A DNA stretch of 60,000 bases from Symsagittifera roscoffensis (Eukaryota > Xenacoelomorpha > Acoela > Convolutidae). The stretch spans positions 50,303,724 through 50,363,723 of the forward strand of contig NC_087068.1 of assembly GCF_963678635.1 (NCBI RefSeq), given 5' to 3'. Below, in pieces: positions 22,201-30,536 of the stretch (its first letter is position 1; every line of letters starts with the position of its first letter). The notes beneath the pieces were generated by a model that was not told the DNA's origin, searched no databases, and worked only from the letters and a program-made list of their open reading frames with translations. Made by a program: the position numbers and the translations under genes.

Positions 22201-23321
22201 GGGGCGGCCTTCAGATTTTCGTTCTGAAGTATTTGGTGATATTTTTCTAAAACTTTGAACATTTCGTCTTTTGTTTGTGATTGCATAAAAACATCGTCTA
22301 GATAGGTGATTGCGTTTTTCTTGAGTATTAGTGGTCTAAAAATTTTGCTCATAAAAGCTGAAAATGCTGCTGGTCCTATGGATATTCCATAGAATAAGCG
22401 GTTAAATTCATATTGTTGGTTTCCGATAACAAATTGTGTTAAACGTCGTGATTGTTCATCTAGTGGCATTTGATTGTATGCACTATTCATATCGGCGGTT
22501 GTGAAGTATTTGCCGTTTATTTTTGTTAAAATAACTTGTATTGGTTCGATGGGCCAATTGCATTTTGATTCATCTATGAGTGAATTGAGGTATCTAGCGT
22601 CGAGAACGATTTTTAATGATTCTCCTTTAGCTAGAATGATAACGGGGTTGATGAATGTGTTGCCTTTTGGTTGTTCTTCTTTATTAACTGGTGATATAAT
22701 ATTGTACTGTTCTAAAATATCGAGTAATCTGTTTACTTTATCATGTAAGTGAATTGGTACTTTACTTGCTCTCTGTTTTTTGAAAACTGCGTCTGGTTTT
22801 AATGGGAGATGTAGTGATGAACTGATTTTTCCAACATCGAATTTTGATGTTGCATAGACTGATGAATATTCAATTAGCTGTTTGGCTAACTTTTCGAATT
22901 CGTCTTGTGTTATTTGTGAATGTTGGAAATTAAACATTGTTAAAAATTTCTGTTGGTCCTCTGTGTAGTTACTTATGTTGAATGTAGGTTTGAAATATGG
23001 AGTTTTTGTGAAATAATCCGTATTTCTGTTTTCGTTACTTATTATTTTATTTATAGATAATTCTTCATTAAGAATTGTAGATTGGCAAATATCTAGTAAT
23101 TGGAGTATATTATTTACGCGATAGGCTTTTTCGTGTATTGGTGATATTGTAGCGTTGGTTTCACAATATCCTAAAAGTCCTAAAGGTAATGTTACTTGGT
23201 AAGGTGTGTTGTTATAAACATGTAAGGAAATAATATCTGAATTCGAATTTTTCAAATATTTTATTGAAGAGATTGTGATTTTGAAAAATTTATGAATAGG
23301 TTTGAATTCAAAATCTGACAT
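19290..23321 (-). CDS. pol: Pol polyprotein: reverse transcriptase, RNase H, integrase (Ty3/gypsy)
   Basis: 1343 aa. The RT palm has TADMNSAYNQMPL near residue 275 and the catalytic YLDD near 340. RNase H has YAMCDASNFGIGAALL near 484. The integrase has an HHCC finger (HSGSEKTY...CNDCIIC) near 855-890, then catalytic D (FDTKG) near 922, D (TDNGTEF) near 984 and E (GLVEGMNR) near 1020, followed by the GPY/F module (RKGPYQII) near 1198, which is diagnostic for Metaviridae. There is no chromodomain; the C-terminal tail is rich in Asn, Lys and Thr. The protease is not here but at the end of Gag. The frame is -1 to Gag and overlaps it by 61 nt, so expression as Gag-Pol by -1 frameshifting is expected. 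All catalytic residues I checked are present. Confidence 0.95.
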   Translation of the reverse strand: MSDFEFKPIHKFFKITISSIKYLKNSNSDIISLHVYNNTPYQVTLPLGLLGYCETNATISPIHEKAYRVNNILQLLDICQSTILNEELSINKIISNENRNTDYFTKTPYFKPTFNISNYTEDQQKFLTMFNFQHSQITQDEFEKLAKQLIEYSSVYATSKFDVGKISSSLHLPLKPDAVFKKQRASKVPIHLHDKVNRLLDILEQYNIISPVNKEEQPKGNTFINPVIILAKGESLKIVLDARYLNSLIDESKCNWPIEPIQVILTKINGKYFTTADMNSAYNQMPLDEQSRRLTQFVIGNQQYEFNRLFYGISIGPAAFSAFMSKIFRPLILKKNAITYLDDVFMQSQTKDEMFKVLEKYHQILQNENLKAAPDKSHFFLTRVKFLGHNIERKTITPLKSRIDAIQKLQPPTNKKKIQEFLGMLNFLSKYVYKMQLYLRPFYNILRQQNNFEWNTEHQARFEEIKKLLTEQISNTIPDPDQPFYAMCDASNFGIGAALLQSHNGTNKMNLISANSRLFTQAELRLSTLMRECTAIIYTLTEYEFLILGSKHPTVLFTDHKPIIFLFTQKSNPNHRVYRFQLILMKFPNLHIVWTAGKNLALPDTLSRNTPPELLTRKTTVEIPKNIKFYLAENETSPRLECKYAVKTDIEQSQINNLQHFPLYLDCQNNHYEVDLLGTSTFKPIPYSQWIKNNTQQKRTKQHPPKKDHFPLIEKEDLTDKINLSGPQTNDSKYTINQVFDLHDPLDTIPLSKFEIENIFLPPTETITISTLKQYQNLDPIIRQLKSWHKYKTKPNKADSTILGNKTLLRYFRKFNYTTINETTGLLEYNLNESIVPCLPLSMILIAFNISHTQNIKGHSGSEKTYSNFIQNFYFPNAPIWIKVLCNDCIICQLNKPYPNQKQIAQKQDFKGQSLYFNHRISFDTKGPISPSSEGNSYIMVIVDAFTHYVAFNPVPHCNAYYAYTTLYEHWIAKFGLPEILVTDNGTEFINNEIITLCHLYNIKHKPRTSHAPWTNGLVEGMNRSLQEYLRCIINGNDTKYTEWSADVKLFPLAYNSQITTTLGMSPYEMVFNQKPRKPIMFTANSHKNAQGYCKPNKDSICYNLPLHTHDEDHFHHPQILKLASGTHTEWILNRDKKHNEIYQKITKKLLQRQNINEQINSRFTPASDLKIGTFVLIPNFNTQKGISKKLQPLRKGPYQIIAKPTDVTYKITDSNKKEIVQHRNNLLPYYPKEYALRELTQLYSFTGLKIIQNEPHLKNTEQNDNPTENQNTKPTATKNNTQNHKESPKQRKNRKMTEQIIPQEEIDKSEHRKTTRLRNQPRKNYKMFIPQSKILKKVEFKK

Positions 23322-26300
23322 ATAAAATTTTTGTTTGTTTTGTTCTTTATCATATTGGTGAACTTGTTTGATTGAAAATTATAGATGTTTCCTGATAGTG
23401 GTTTCAGGTGTTTTCTTTGTTGGTTAAATATCGGATAGAATTTTGAAAAGAATGGTGGTTGTTTATTTAATCTTTGAAAAAATGTTAAGGATGTTTCTTT
23501 TGTTTTTGTATATTTATCTTTGATTAATATTTTACTATTTAGGATGTTAATTGTTGGTATATACTTCGAAATAAATGGTATTCCAATGATATTATATTTA
23601 ATATCAGTGATATGGAATATTTGTTTAAATGGCTTATTTAAAATTTTGCTTTGTTCCATTGTTCTGGTGGGGAGGAGAAATAATTGGATTTTTCCGTAGT
23701 TTATCAATGTTGATCCTTGTGCTGTTGCTAGCTTACTGGAGGTTTCAAGAGGTGTTAGCTTTGGGTGTAAAGTTTTTATTTCATTCCATGTGGGAATGTT
23801 TATTATGTTTGATTCTGCTCCTGAATCAATTAAAAAATCTATTTCAAGGTCTGGTGGTTGAAATTCTTTGTTTCTTGGGCTTTCTAAGAGAAATGGTATT
23901 GTCCAGATTTTTTCTTTGGGTTGTTCTTTTTGTATATTTTGGTAGATGTGGTTTGTATTCAAGCATTTTGTTTTGACATTTTGATTGGGTTGTTCTGTAG
24001 TATTTTTTGCATTTGTTTCTTGCGTTGTTGGTGTGGAATTTATGGGTGTAGTGTAATAATTTTGAAGAAATTCTGATTGATTTTCATATATGTGTGATGG
24101 AAAAGGTTGTTCATATATGACAGATTCATAGTCATTTTCGACTTTTATCATATTGATAGAAAGAGTGTTTTCTGTATCACTTTCTGAATCTGATGATGTA
24201 CAATTTATTTGATTGAGTTGTAACGTATCAGTAACTGTGTCATCAATACCTGGGGGGTCTGATGTTGTTTCTGGGTTAGCTTGTACTTGATTGATTTGTC
24301 TTTGATGTTTAGGTGTACTGCTTCTATGACGATTATTAGAGTTATTATAGTGATTATTATTCCGGTTTGGTGATTGGGAATAATTTCTATAACGATTATT
24401 ATAACTTGAGTGTCGATTTTGTGAATTATTTCGCGATCTGTTTTGGTAATTATTGTTTTGTCTGTTATAGTTCGATCTATTATATGAGTTATTCCTTGAT
24501 TGATTGTTCGGGTAATTCTGGTTTCGGTTGTTTGAATAACTTCTATTTCGATTATAGGAGTAGTTTCTATTCCTATTGTATGATGAATTTCGTGATTGGT
24601 TGTTTGGATAGTAGTTATTTCTTGGTTGGGAATTAGATCTAGAAACAAATCGTTGTGTATTTGAATTTGATCTGGAGTAGTTATTTCGACTATTTGGTCT
24701 ATTGTAGTGATTTTGTGATGAATTGTTCGTGTTTCTTCGTTCTGGTGATCTTCCTCTATAACTTGAGTTATATGGGGATTGATTTCTTGTATAACTTGTA
24801 TTGTTCGGAAGTGGCTTTCCTGAACTGTTGTTGCTGTATACATTTTTGTTTGGTAGATTTTGATCTTTTTTCATATATTGATAGAATGATTTATTTGGTT
24901 CTTTGTATTTTTGAGGTTTATTTTGACTATCTTGCTGTTTTTGTCTACATTCGGAAATACTATGTCCGTAACGTCGGCAATAATTACACCATTTTTTGAA
25001 AGATGGTTTGCCTTTAAAGTTCGGGTTCTTTTCGTAAATATTGAGTATTTCAGTGATTTTTTCAACGAGGTCTGTTTCTGATTCCTGTATATTATTAATA
25101 TTAGTGGGAGTCGTTTCAATTCTGTTAACGTATTGTAATTTCAGATTTTCCGTTTCTTCTAGTTTCATCGTGATTTCTGCTTGTTCTAATTTGTCTACTA
25201 GTTTTCGAAAATCTAAATCGGGTTCTCGAATTGAAGAAGGATGAGATGCTCTCTTTTTTATTGCTATTTTCCTTAATTGTGGTGTTAAGGTCATCATTAA
25301 GATTTCTGTCATCTTTGTGTTTTTATAGTCATGTGTATTTAATGAATATGCTTTTCGAACTAGTGTTTCGATTCGTACTGCTATTTGCTTGATGGTTTCG
25401 TTTGGTAATCTGCGAATTTCATTACATAAAACTCTTTGTTGTTGTTTGTTTCTTTCGGAGTCAAACATTTTTGAAAATTCTTGTGTAAATCTTTTCCAGT
25501 TTGATTTTATTTCTAGAGGTAGTACTGAAAACCATTTTTGGGCTGCGCCATCTAAGGTTGTTTGTATTAACGCTGTGCGTCGATGTATCCAGTTTTGATG
25601 TAGTGGCGTATTAATTGGTTCAGGTCCTATATTTAAAATCAAATTTGCTGTTACTGCATTTAAATAATCTTCTACAGAGTATTCAGGGTCTGTTCCTGTG
25701 AAAACCATTAAGGGTTTGTTTGATGTTATTGATGATCCACCCATAAGGTATGGATTCATTGTCATTTGTAATGATTCTGCTGCATTTGGCATTTGAGAAA
25801 AATTTGAAAGTTGGTTTCTTGTTATTTCATGTTGTTGGAGATAATATGGGAGTGGTATTTCATTTTGCATTTGTGATGGTTGATACGAGTGTGCAGTCAT
25901 TGGATTTTGTTGTTGAATTGGTTGAAAAGATTGTGTATTAATTGGATTTTGTTGTTGAATTGGTTGTTGATGTTGTGCATCTATTGTTTGTGGAGAAAAA
26001 TTTCTATGGTTTGTACATGTTTTCTGTATTCCTTGTCTACGATATTCTTGAGTATTTTGTGCAAATATATCTGGTTGTAAGAAATCATCATCTGAGGATA
26101 AATAATCCATTTGATAAGATGTTTGTTTTTTATTTTTATTTTGTTGAAAAAATGGGTAATTTTCACTGCGATCCTGTGGAGGATTTGGTTGAAAATTTTT
26201 GGAATTATATTGGGCCGTTGGGTTATCCCAGTTTCGAGGTTTTGTATATTGATTAAAATTCCTTTGTGGTTGATAATTTGTTTTTGATGGATGTGTATAA

Positions 26301-27511
26301 TTATAATTATGGTCTGCAAAGTTGTTTCTAGTGAATGTTTTGCGTGTTTTTGATGGTATTGTCATGGGTCTGTATGTTTGGTAATCCATATGTGAATATT
26401 TAGGGGCAACCGAAGGTTTAACGGTTGATTGTAAGGTTACCTGTGTTTGTGAAGGATTTGTATTTCTTGGTGTTGTTAAATTTGGGCGTATTGGTGAAAT
26501 ACTTTGTTGTGTAGTTGTTGTGTGTACAATTTCTTCATTTATGAAGTGTGATGGTGTCTGGATATCTTGTTGAGTAAGATTCCTAGTTCCATTGAGGTTT
26601 TCGTTGTGTATGACTGTAGAGTTTAAACTATTATTTTGTGTATCGGGTAAAAATGTATTATAGTTTAATGGTGTTGCATCAATTGTTAATGGTATTACTC
26701 TTACATAATCTCTTATGTAAGATATTGTACCTATTGCTTGACTTGAGATTGAGTGTGGAAAGCTTATAAATGCGGGATGAGACCATTCGGGGTCCCAAAC
26801 ATAATCTGATTGTTCTGTGATAGCGGTATCATCGTTCGAATTTTGGGGTCTAAAATTTTTTCTTGCTTGTGCAATTAAATCAATATTGTGTGTGAAATAA
26901 TCTATTATGAACCATGCCAAAATTTTTTGTAAATCGTGTTTGGTATGTTGTGAAACGTCGTCTTTCGTGAAATTTTCTTTAATGATGTTTAAATAACTAG
27001 AGAGTAGTGTGATTTCATGTCGTACTCTTAAATGTTTAGATGTTTCTGTCGGTGAGACATTTGTTAATGGGATTTCGTTTTCTAATATCGAAATATAACT
27101 ATATATTATTGCGAAAACTTCATTGGTGAAAATGGAGTTTGCTCTTTGTGAGTTATGGTATTGGATGCTTTTTATATATTCTGAAAAAACTTTTGAAAAT
27201 TCTAAATCAAGATCGTCTGTTTGAATAGTATATGTTCTATTATTATGGTTTGGGGAAGTGAATTCTATAGAGTAGATTCCATACTGTTGTGTTATGTTGC
27301 ATATATCTTTTAGATAGTGATCTATGATTTGTCTTTTGATTTTTACATCGAGGAACTCTGTTTTACATGGACTGATTCCGGGTTCAAATAAATTTACGAG
27401 TAAATTTTGACAAAATATGTGTTGTCCTCTATCAGTATCTGCATCTACTATAAAAGGAAAGATTTCATCATCATCTGGGGTTTCGTCACCTGGGGTGTGC
27501 GTTGAGCTCAT
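23261..27511 (-). CDS. gag: Oversized Gag with capsid, CCHC knuckle and aspartic protease
   Basis: 1416 aa, about three times a usual gypsy Gag. Residues 1-230 are a predicted folded, helix-rich domain I do not recognise. Residues 250-590 are disordered and rich in Gln and Asn, with repeated QQQNP motifs. The capsid-like region near 590-800 contains AAQKWFSVLP and IKQIAVRIETLVRKAY, as in the retrotransposon gag family. One zinc knuckle, C-X2-C-X4-H-X4-C (CNYCRRYGHSISEC), lies near 840. Residues 870-1060 are a low-complexity Arg/Asn/Ser/Tyr tract, probably RNA-binding. The protease has LIDSGAES near 1229, so it belongs to Gag rather than Pol. The start ATG overlaps the end of the upstream basic ORF by 26 nt. 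Confidence 0.9.
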   Translation of the reverse strand: MSSTHTPGDETPDDDEIFPFIVDADTDRGQHIFCQNLLVNLFEPGISPCKTEFLDVKIKRQIIDHYLKDICNITQQYGIYSIEFTSPNHNNRTYTIQTDDLDLEFSKVFSEYIKSIQYHNSQRANSIFTNEVFAIIYSYISILENEIPLTNVSPTETSKHLRVRHEITLLSSYLNIIKENFTKDDVSQHTKHDLQKILAWFIIDYFTHNIDLIAQARKNFRPQNSNDDTAITEQSDYVWDPEWSHPAFISFPHSISSQAIGTISYIRDYVRVIPLTIDATPLNYNTFLPDTQNNSLNSTVIHNENLNGTRNLTQQDIQTPSHFINEEIVHTTTTQQSISPIRPNLTTPRNTNPSQTQVTLQSTVKPSVAPKYSHMDYQTYRPMTIPSKTRKTFTRNNFADHNYNYTHPSKTNYQPQRNFNQYTKPRNWDNPTAQYNSKNFQPNPPQDRSENYPFFQQNKNKKQTSYQMDYLSSDDDFLQPDIFAQNTQEYRRQGIQKTCTNHRNFSPQTIDAQHQQPIQQQNPINTQSFQPIQQQNPMTAHSYQPSQMQNEIPLPYYLQQHEITRNQLSNFSQMPNAAESLQMTMNPYLMGGSSITSNKPLMVFTGTDPEYSVEDYLNAVTANLILNIGPEPINTPLHQNWIHRRTALIQTTLDGAAQKWFSVLPLEIKSNWKRFTQEFSKMFDSERNKQQQRVLCNEIRRLPNETIKQIAVRIETLVRKAYSLNTHDYKNTKMTEILMMTLTPQLRKIAIKKRASHPSSIREPDLDFRKLVDKLEQAEITMKLEETENLKLQYVNRIETTPTNINNIQESETDLVEKITEILNIYEKNPNFKGKPSFKKWCNYCRRYGHSISECRQKQQDSQNKPQKYKEPNKSFYQYMKKDQNLPNKNVYSNNSSGKPLPNNTSYTRNQSPYNSSYRGRSPERRNTNNSSQNHYNRPNSRNNYSRSNSNTQRFVSRSNSQPRNNYYPNNQSRNSSYNRNRNYSYNRNRSYSNNRNQNYPNNQSRNNSYNRSNYNRQNNNYQNRSRNNSQNRHSSYNNRYRNYSQSPNRNNNHYNNSNNRHRSSTPKHQRQINQVQANPETTSDPPGIDDTVTDTLQLNQINCTSSDSESDTENTLSINMIKVENDYESVIYEQPFPSHIYENQSEFLQNYYTTPINSTPTTQETNAKNTTEQPNQNVKTKCLNTNHIYQNIQKEQPKEKIWTIPFLLESPRNKEFQPPDLEIDFLIDSGAESNIINIPTWNEIKTLHPKLTPLETSSKLATAQGSTLINYGKIQLFLLPTRTMEQSKILNKPFKQIFHITDIKYNIIGIPFISKYIPTINILNSKILIKDKYTKTKETSLTFFQRLNKQPPFFSKFYPIFNQQRKHLKPLSGNIYNFQSNKFTNMIKNKTNKNFICQILNSNLFINFSKSQSLQ
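23285..23291 (-). promoter_or_regulatory. Candidate -1 frameshift heptamer, downstream copy
   Basis: A AAT TTT in the Gag reading frame, the canonical X XXY YYZ form, inside the Gag-Pol overlap. Confidence 0.55.
23324..23330 (-). promoter_or_regulatory. Candidate -1 frameshift heptamer, upstream copy
   Basis: A second A AAT TTT in the Gag frame, 39 nt upstream of the first and just before the first Pol-frame ATG. Slipping at either one enters the open Pol frame. Confidence 0.5.
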
Positions 27512-27953
27512 TTTTTCGTTCGATGACTGTTAATATGTAATTATTAATGTGTCGAATTGGTTGATTCCAATTGTATAAATGTACTGGTTTGTGTTTATAC
27601 TGCTTTTTTATTCTTCTTTTTCCTCTTTTTGATGAATTTGAAGTTGTTTCTGAGTCAGAAAAATATAGTTGATCGTGAAGTGGGCAATTTTTATCTATTG
27701 ATTCTTTTAGTTTGTAAAGTTCGTCTAAACTGTTGGTTTCTGATTCTGAAAATGCGTTTCGATTTTTTGAAAATCTTTTTCGTGTTATTTGTCTTTGTTT
27801 AGTTATTATTTTCCTCTTTAGTGTTTGTCGTTTTGTGCGAATGTATCCAACTGTTTGTGTATGAGGTGTGATTACAAGGTCGTATTTTTTGTTATTTATT
27901 TCACAATTGTGTAAAACGATTGTTTGTTTATTTCCTAGGTTTTTAAATGACAT
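27486..27953 (-). CDS. Basic 155-aa protein upstream of Gag
   Basis: The first ORF of the element. It is strongly basic around residues 40-62 (Lys/Arg runs typical of nuclear targeting or RNA binding), has an acidic serine stretch near 65-73 and another near 99-108, and a second basic patch near 108-120. No family is recognised. It ends 26 nt inside Gag in another frame. An extra ORF upstream of gag is known from plant Ogre elements; similarity to those is not claimed. Confidence 0.65.
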   Translation of the reverse strand: MSFKNLGNKQTIVLHNCEINNKKYDLVITPHTQTVGYIRTKRQTLKRKIITKQRQITRKRFSKNRNAFSESETNSLDELYKLKESIDKNCPLHDQLYFSDSETTSNSSKRGKRRIKKQYKHKPVHLYNWNQPIRHINNYILTVIERKNELNAHPR

Positions 27954-29180
27954 AAGGTTTAGAATGACGGATGCAAAGGTTGTTAAATGATTTTTATTTT
28001 CTTAAACTGTTAGTTCTTACGATTTTTTGGTTAGCTTAACCTGGGTCTATTTGTTCAGGGTTGGAGAGAAAAGTATATCGATTCCGAAGAATGATTTTTA
28101 CTTTCTCGTGACTAGTATAAGCTAAGGTGTTAACTTACTTAATCTTACTTAGGGGTAGTGATTGTGTTCAAGGGTTGGAGAATAGTAAATCGATCCACAA
28201 GGTTCAGGTATAATTAGAACGCGAGTAGTTCGTTAGATACTATTTTAAACTTACTAAGTCTAAGATTTATCCTGGGTCTGGTAAGAGGGGGGGTCAAGTG
28301 AAGGATGAATAACCGAAGTTCTTCACTATTTATCCTAATTTGAATGATTAGTTTTGTTTAAAAATTTCTATTAGTCTTGGGTCTTTAGAAAGGGTTGGGT
28401 AGTGAATCGACGTTTGAGGTCGTTAGACACTAATTAAGTGGGTGGGGGAGAACAAAGTTGTTCTGTTTGATCCAAGGATAAGCCTTGATGATCAAATTTA
28501 AAATTTAATTAAGTAGAAAATGATTTAAGATCCAAGGATAAGCCTTGATGATCTGGTTTTAAAATTAAGTGAATTTAAGTTTTAATAAAATTTTAAATGT
28601 GTGTAAAGGAAAGATTTAGTGTTTTGATGATGTTAGTGGGTTTATGATTGCTGTTATGTTTTAGATGATGAAGCTGGAACAACAGGATGATTTATGATTA
28701 CTAACCAATTATTGTCATGCTACTAATTTTTATTTTTATTTTCCAATAAATATTTTTCAAACATGTTTTGTATAATACTGCAGAGTTTTAGGAAAACGAT
28801 CTAAGATCTTTTTATCAATTGTTATTGTATAATATTAATTTTGTTTAGCGCCTGAAATGATTTTGAAGAGTAACTTCAAGGTTTTATGTTTGCAAATGGA
28901 AATCTAAATTCATTGCAAGTAGTATTCGAAATATAAAAGTTTGTTCTGGCTTTTGCCGAACTATCATATAACTATACGGCAAGTTTCTACTTTGTCGTAT
29001 GTCGTCTTTGGTTCGAGGTCTTCTTCCAATTCCGGGTAGTTCTGTTATGGTTCGGAATATTGGCTCTGATCTATTGAGTCGGAGAGACATTTCAATTAAA
29101 TTATTGTCGTATAACATTTTGTAAATGTTTTTGTCTAATTTCTAATCTATTTTTGGTTAATTCTAATCTAGTAAGGTCTT
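27954..29180 (-). other. 5' leader of the LTR element
   Basis: About 1.2 kb between the primer-binding region and the first ORF. At 28030-28440 phrases built on GGGTCT and GGGTTGG recur about every 105-120 bp, four times, with divergence. A 25-bp direct repeat follows at 28469-28493 and 28529-28553. A 77-codon frame at 28884-29117 has no domain. The leader may hold packaging signals or a splice donor. Confidence 0.5.
28469..28553. repeat. Two 25-bp direct repeats in the leader
   Basis: GATCCAAGGATAAGCC plus nine further bases ending in GATC occurs identically at 28469-28493 and 28529-28553, 60 bp apart. Confidence 0.85.
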
Positions 29181-29203
29181 GTTCGAGACTTATGGTCGCA
29201 CCA
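29181..29203 (-). other. Candidate tRNA primer-binding region
   Basis: Two bases after the end of the 5' LTR the minus strand reads TGGTGCGACCATAAG. The complement ends in CACCA and, further in, contains GTTCGA, the universal T-loop consensus of tRNA. So the match seems to extend well into a tRNA 3' half. I cannot assign the tRNA; spacing to the T-loop is one base off the standard. Confidence 0.5.
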
Positions 29204-29205
29204 GA

Positions 29206-29615
29206 TGAGTTAGGACTATTGTATATAACTCATAGAGTAATTTCGGATAGGGTACACCGTCTGCTCGTCACGCTATCTTATTTTCGGCCGGATAGATTCG
29301 TGCAACTTCTTAGTCTAATACCGATCCTAATCTTACTCTTATACTATCTAGTCTCAGGTTGTTTAACTAGTCTCTGCTAGGCTCAATAGATCTAGGGTAT
29401 ACTGGTTTATTGCGGCTGCTGAAGTGCTCGGGAGAGTCCAACTAATTTCTAAGTTAAATTCAAATCTCTCTGGTGCTGAAGTTACAAGTAACTTCAGCAC
29501 TTACAAATAAGTGGGTTGTTAGTTAGATGGATCATGATTGGTTAATATTAAATACTTTACATTGGTAAAACATTTAATTTATCCAATCATAAAATATAGT
29601 TTAGATCAGGTTCCA
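29206..29615 (-). repeat. 5' LTR (right copy)
   Basis: 410 bp, same ends as the left copy and two adjacent differences. It should carry the promoter for the minus-strand genomic RNA. CCAAT-like motifs and AT-rich stretches occur in its first half in the element's direction; no TATA box can be singled out. Confidence 0.95.
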
Positions 29616-29619
29616 CCGA
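29616..29619. other. Target site duplication, right copy (CCGA)
   Basis: Follows the terminal CA of the right LTR and matches 11141-11144. A 4-bp duplication is usual for many Ty3/gypsy integrases. Confidence 0.85.
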
Positions 29620-30536
29620 TCAGAAGACTCTTTCCTACTTATTTATCCTTTTTCGTGAAATTTGGGACCAATTGAATGCCTAGTTTTTTTGCCAATTGAT
29701 ACACAACAGAAAAATGAAAAGGGCGTCAGCAATCCAAAATAGAAATGTAAGAAACAATTGTTTTCACGGGCATTTTTTAATCTCGTAGATGTAAAACAAG
29801 CGTGGTATAATCAGAAGCTCAGGAAATTGAACTCAAAGGAAATTGATTCTTAAAAAGGATTATTTGGCCATGGAAATATCTGGAGATTATATACAGAGCA
29901 GTTTTTCGTAACGAAAATATCCAAAGATTGAGCAAATTTCATCAAATAAAAGAATTAATCTGAAATTGCCTCGAACGGGTTCTTTTTTCTATTTTTTGAT
30001 ATATGTTTTTTTTTTACAAAACATGAGCCAAATGCGTTACAACTGCGTTTTTTGTTGAGCTTATACAAGTTTTCCGGTGACTTCAATGCCCGGATATCCA
30101 TTAATTACGATCAACAATAGTTGCACTTGTTTCATTGTCACCTTTTGAAAAGTTGAGCTGCAAAAATATCCGTTTAGGTGTATAACCGAAAAAAGAAAAA
30201 GACCCAGGTAATTGATCAACTGTGCTCAGCGGATGCGCGCATAGGGGGGTATTAGCTTTTATTTTGCCAGTTTCTATCTTCAAATTCAACATTTCGCCCA
30301 TTTTCTCGTCTCATCATACTCCAAATGCCAAGTTGGATTAAAACAAACTGGTTCAAATTACATCAGTGAAATTACACTCGGGGAATTTAACACCAAGAGC
30401 ATTCACCCGTGAAATAGTTTTACCGCTCCAATTTGCTTTAGCTTCAGCTAAGTTATCTCACCTAGGGTCATTAAATTTCACCAGGTTTATCAACTTATCA
30501 ATTTCAGTCAGATTGGTTACTTCGAAAAAATTCAAA
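29620..30536 (+). other. Region between the LTR element and the GPCR start
   Basis: No gene is seen. The promoter and 5' untranslated region of the GPCR should lie here, but I see no distinctive element. The GPCR frame is open upstream to an ATG at 30366, but those 57 codons do not look like a receptor N-terminus. Confidence 0.45.

Larger units (their letters stand above)
11145..29615 (-). mobile_element. Giant Ty3/gypsy (Metaviridae) env-bearing LTR element, 18.5 kb, apparently intact
   Basis: Two 410-bp direct repeats, each TG...CA, bound the element, and CCGA flanks both sides. Coding is on the minus strand in the order basic ORF, Gag with protease, Pol (RT, RNase H, integrase), two membrane ORFs, a start-less ORF, envelope, a second start-less ORF and a 599-aa ORF. 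The domain order and the GPY/F motif after the integrase place it in Metaviridae. Typical members are 5-9 kb, so this one is at least twice the usual size; the excess is an oversized Gag, five accessory frames, a 1.2-kb leader and a 1.6-kb 3' region. The LTRs differ at two adjacent bases, and every main frame is open, which points to a recent insertion. It sits about 0.9 kb upstream of the GPCR start in the opposite orientation. Confidence 0.95.

Noticed and set aside
24205-24843. 212-codon minus-strand frame inside Gag
   Set aside because: It is the alternative reading of the repetitive Asn/Arg/Ser tract; periodic codons keep a second frame open by chance and give an Ile/Thr-rich product.
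30366-30536. Upstream ATG extending the GPCR N-terminus by 57 residues
   Set aside because: The extra residues lack receptor character; the ATG at 30537 gives a normal short glycosylatable N-terminus.
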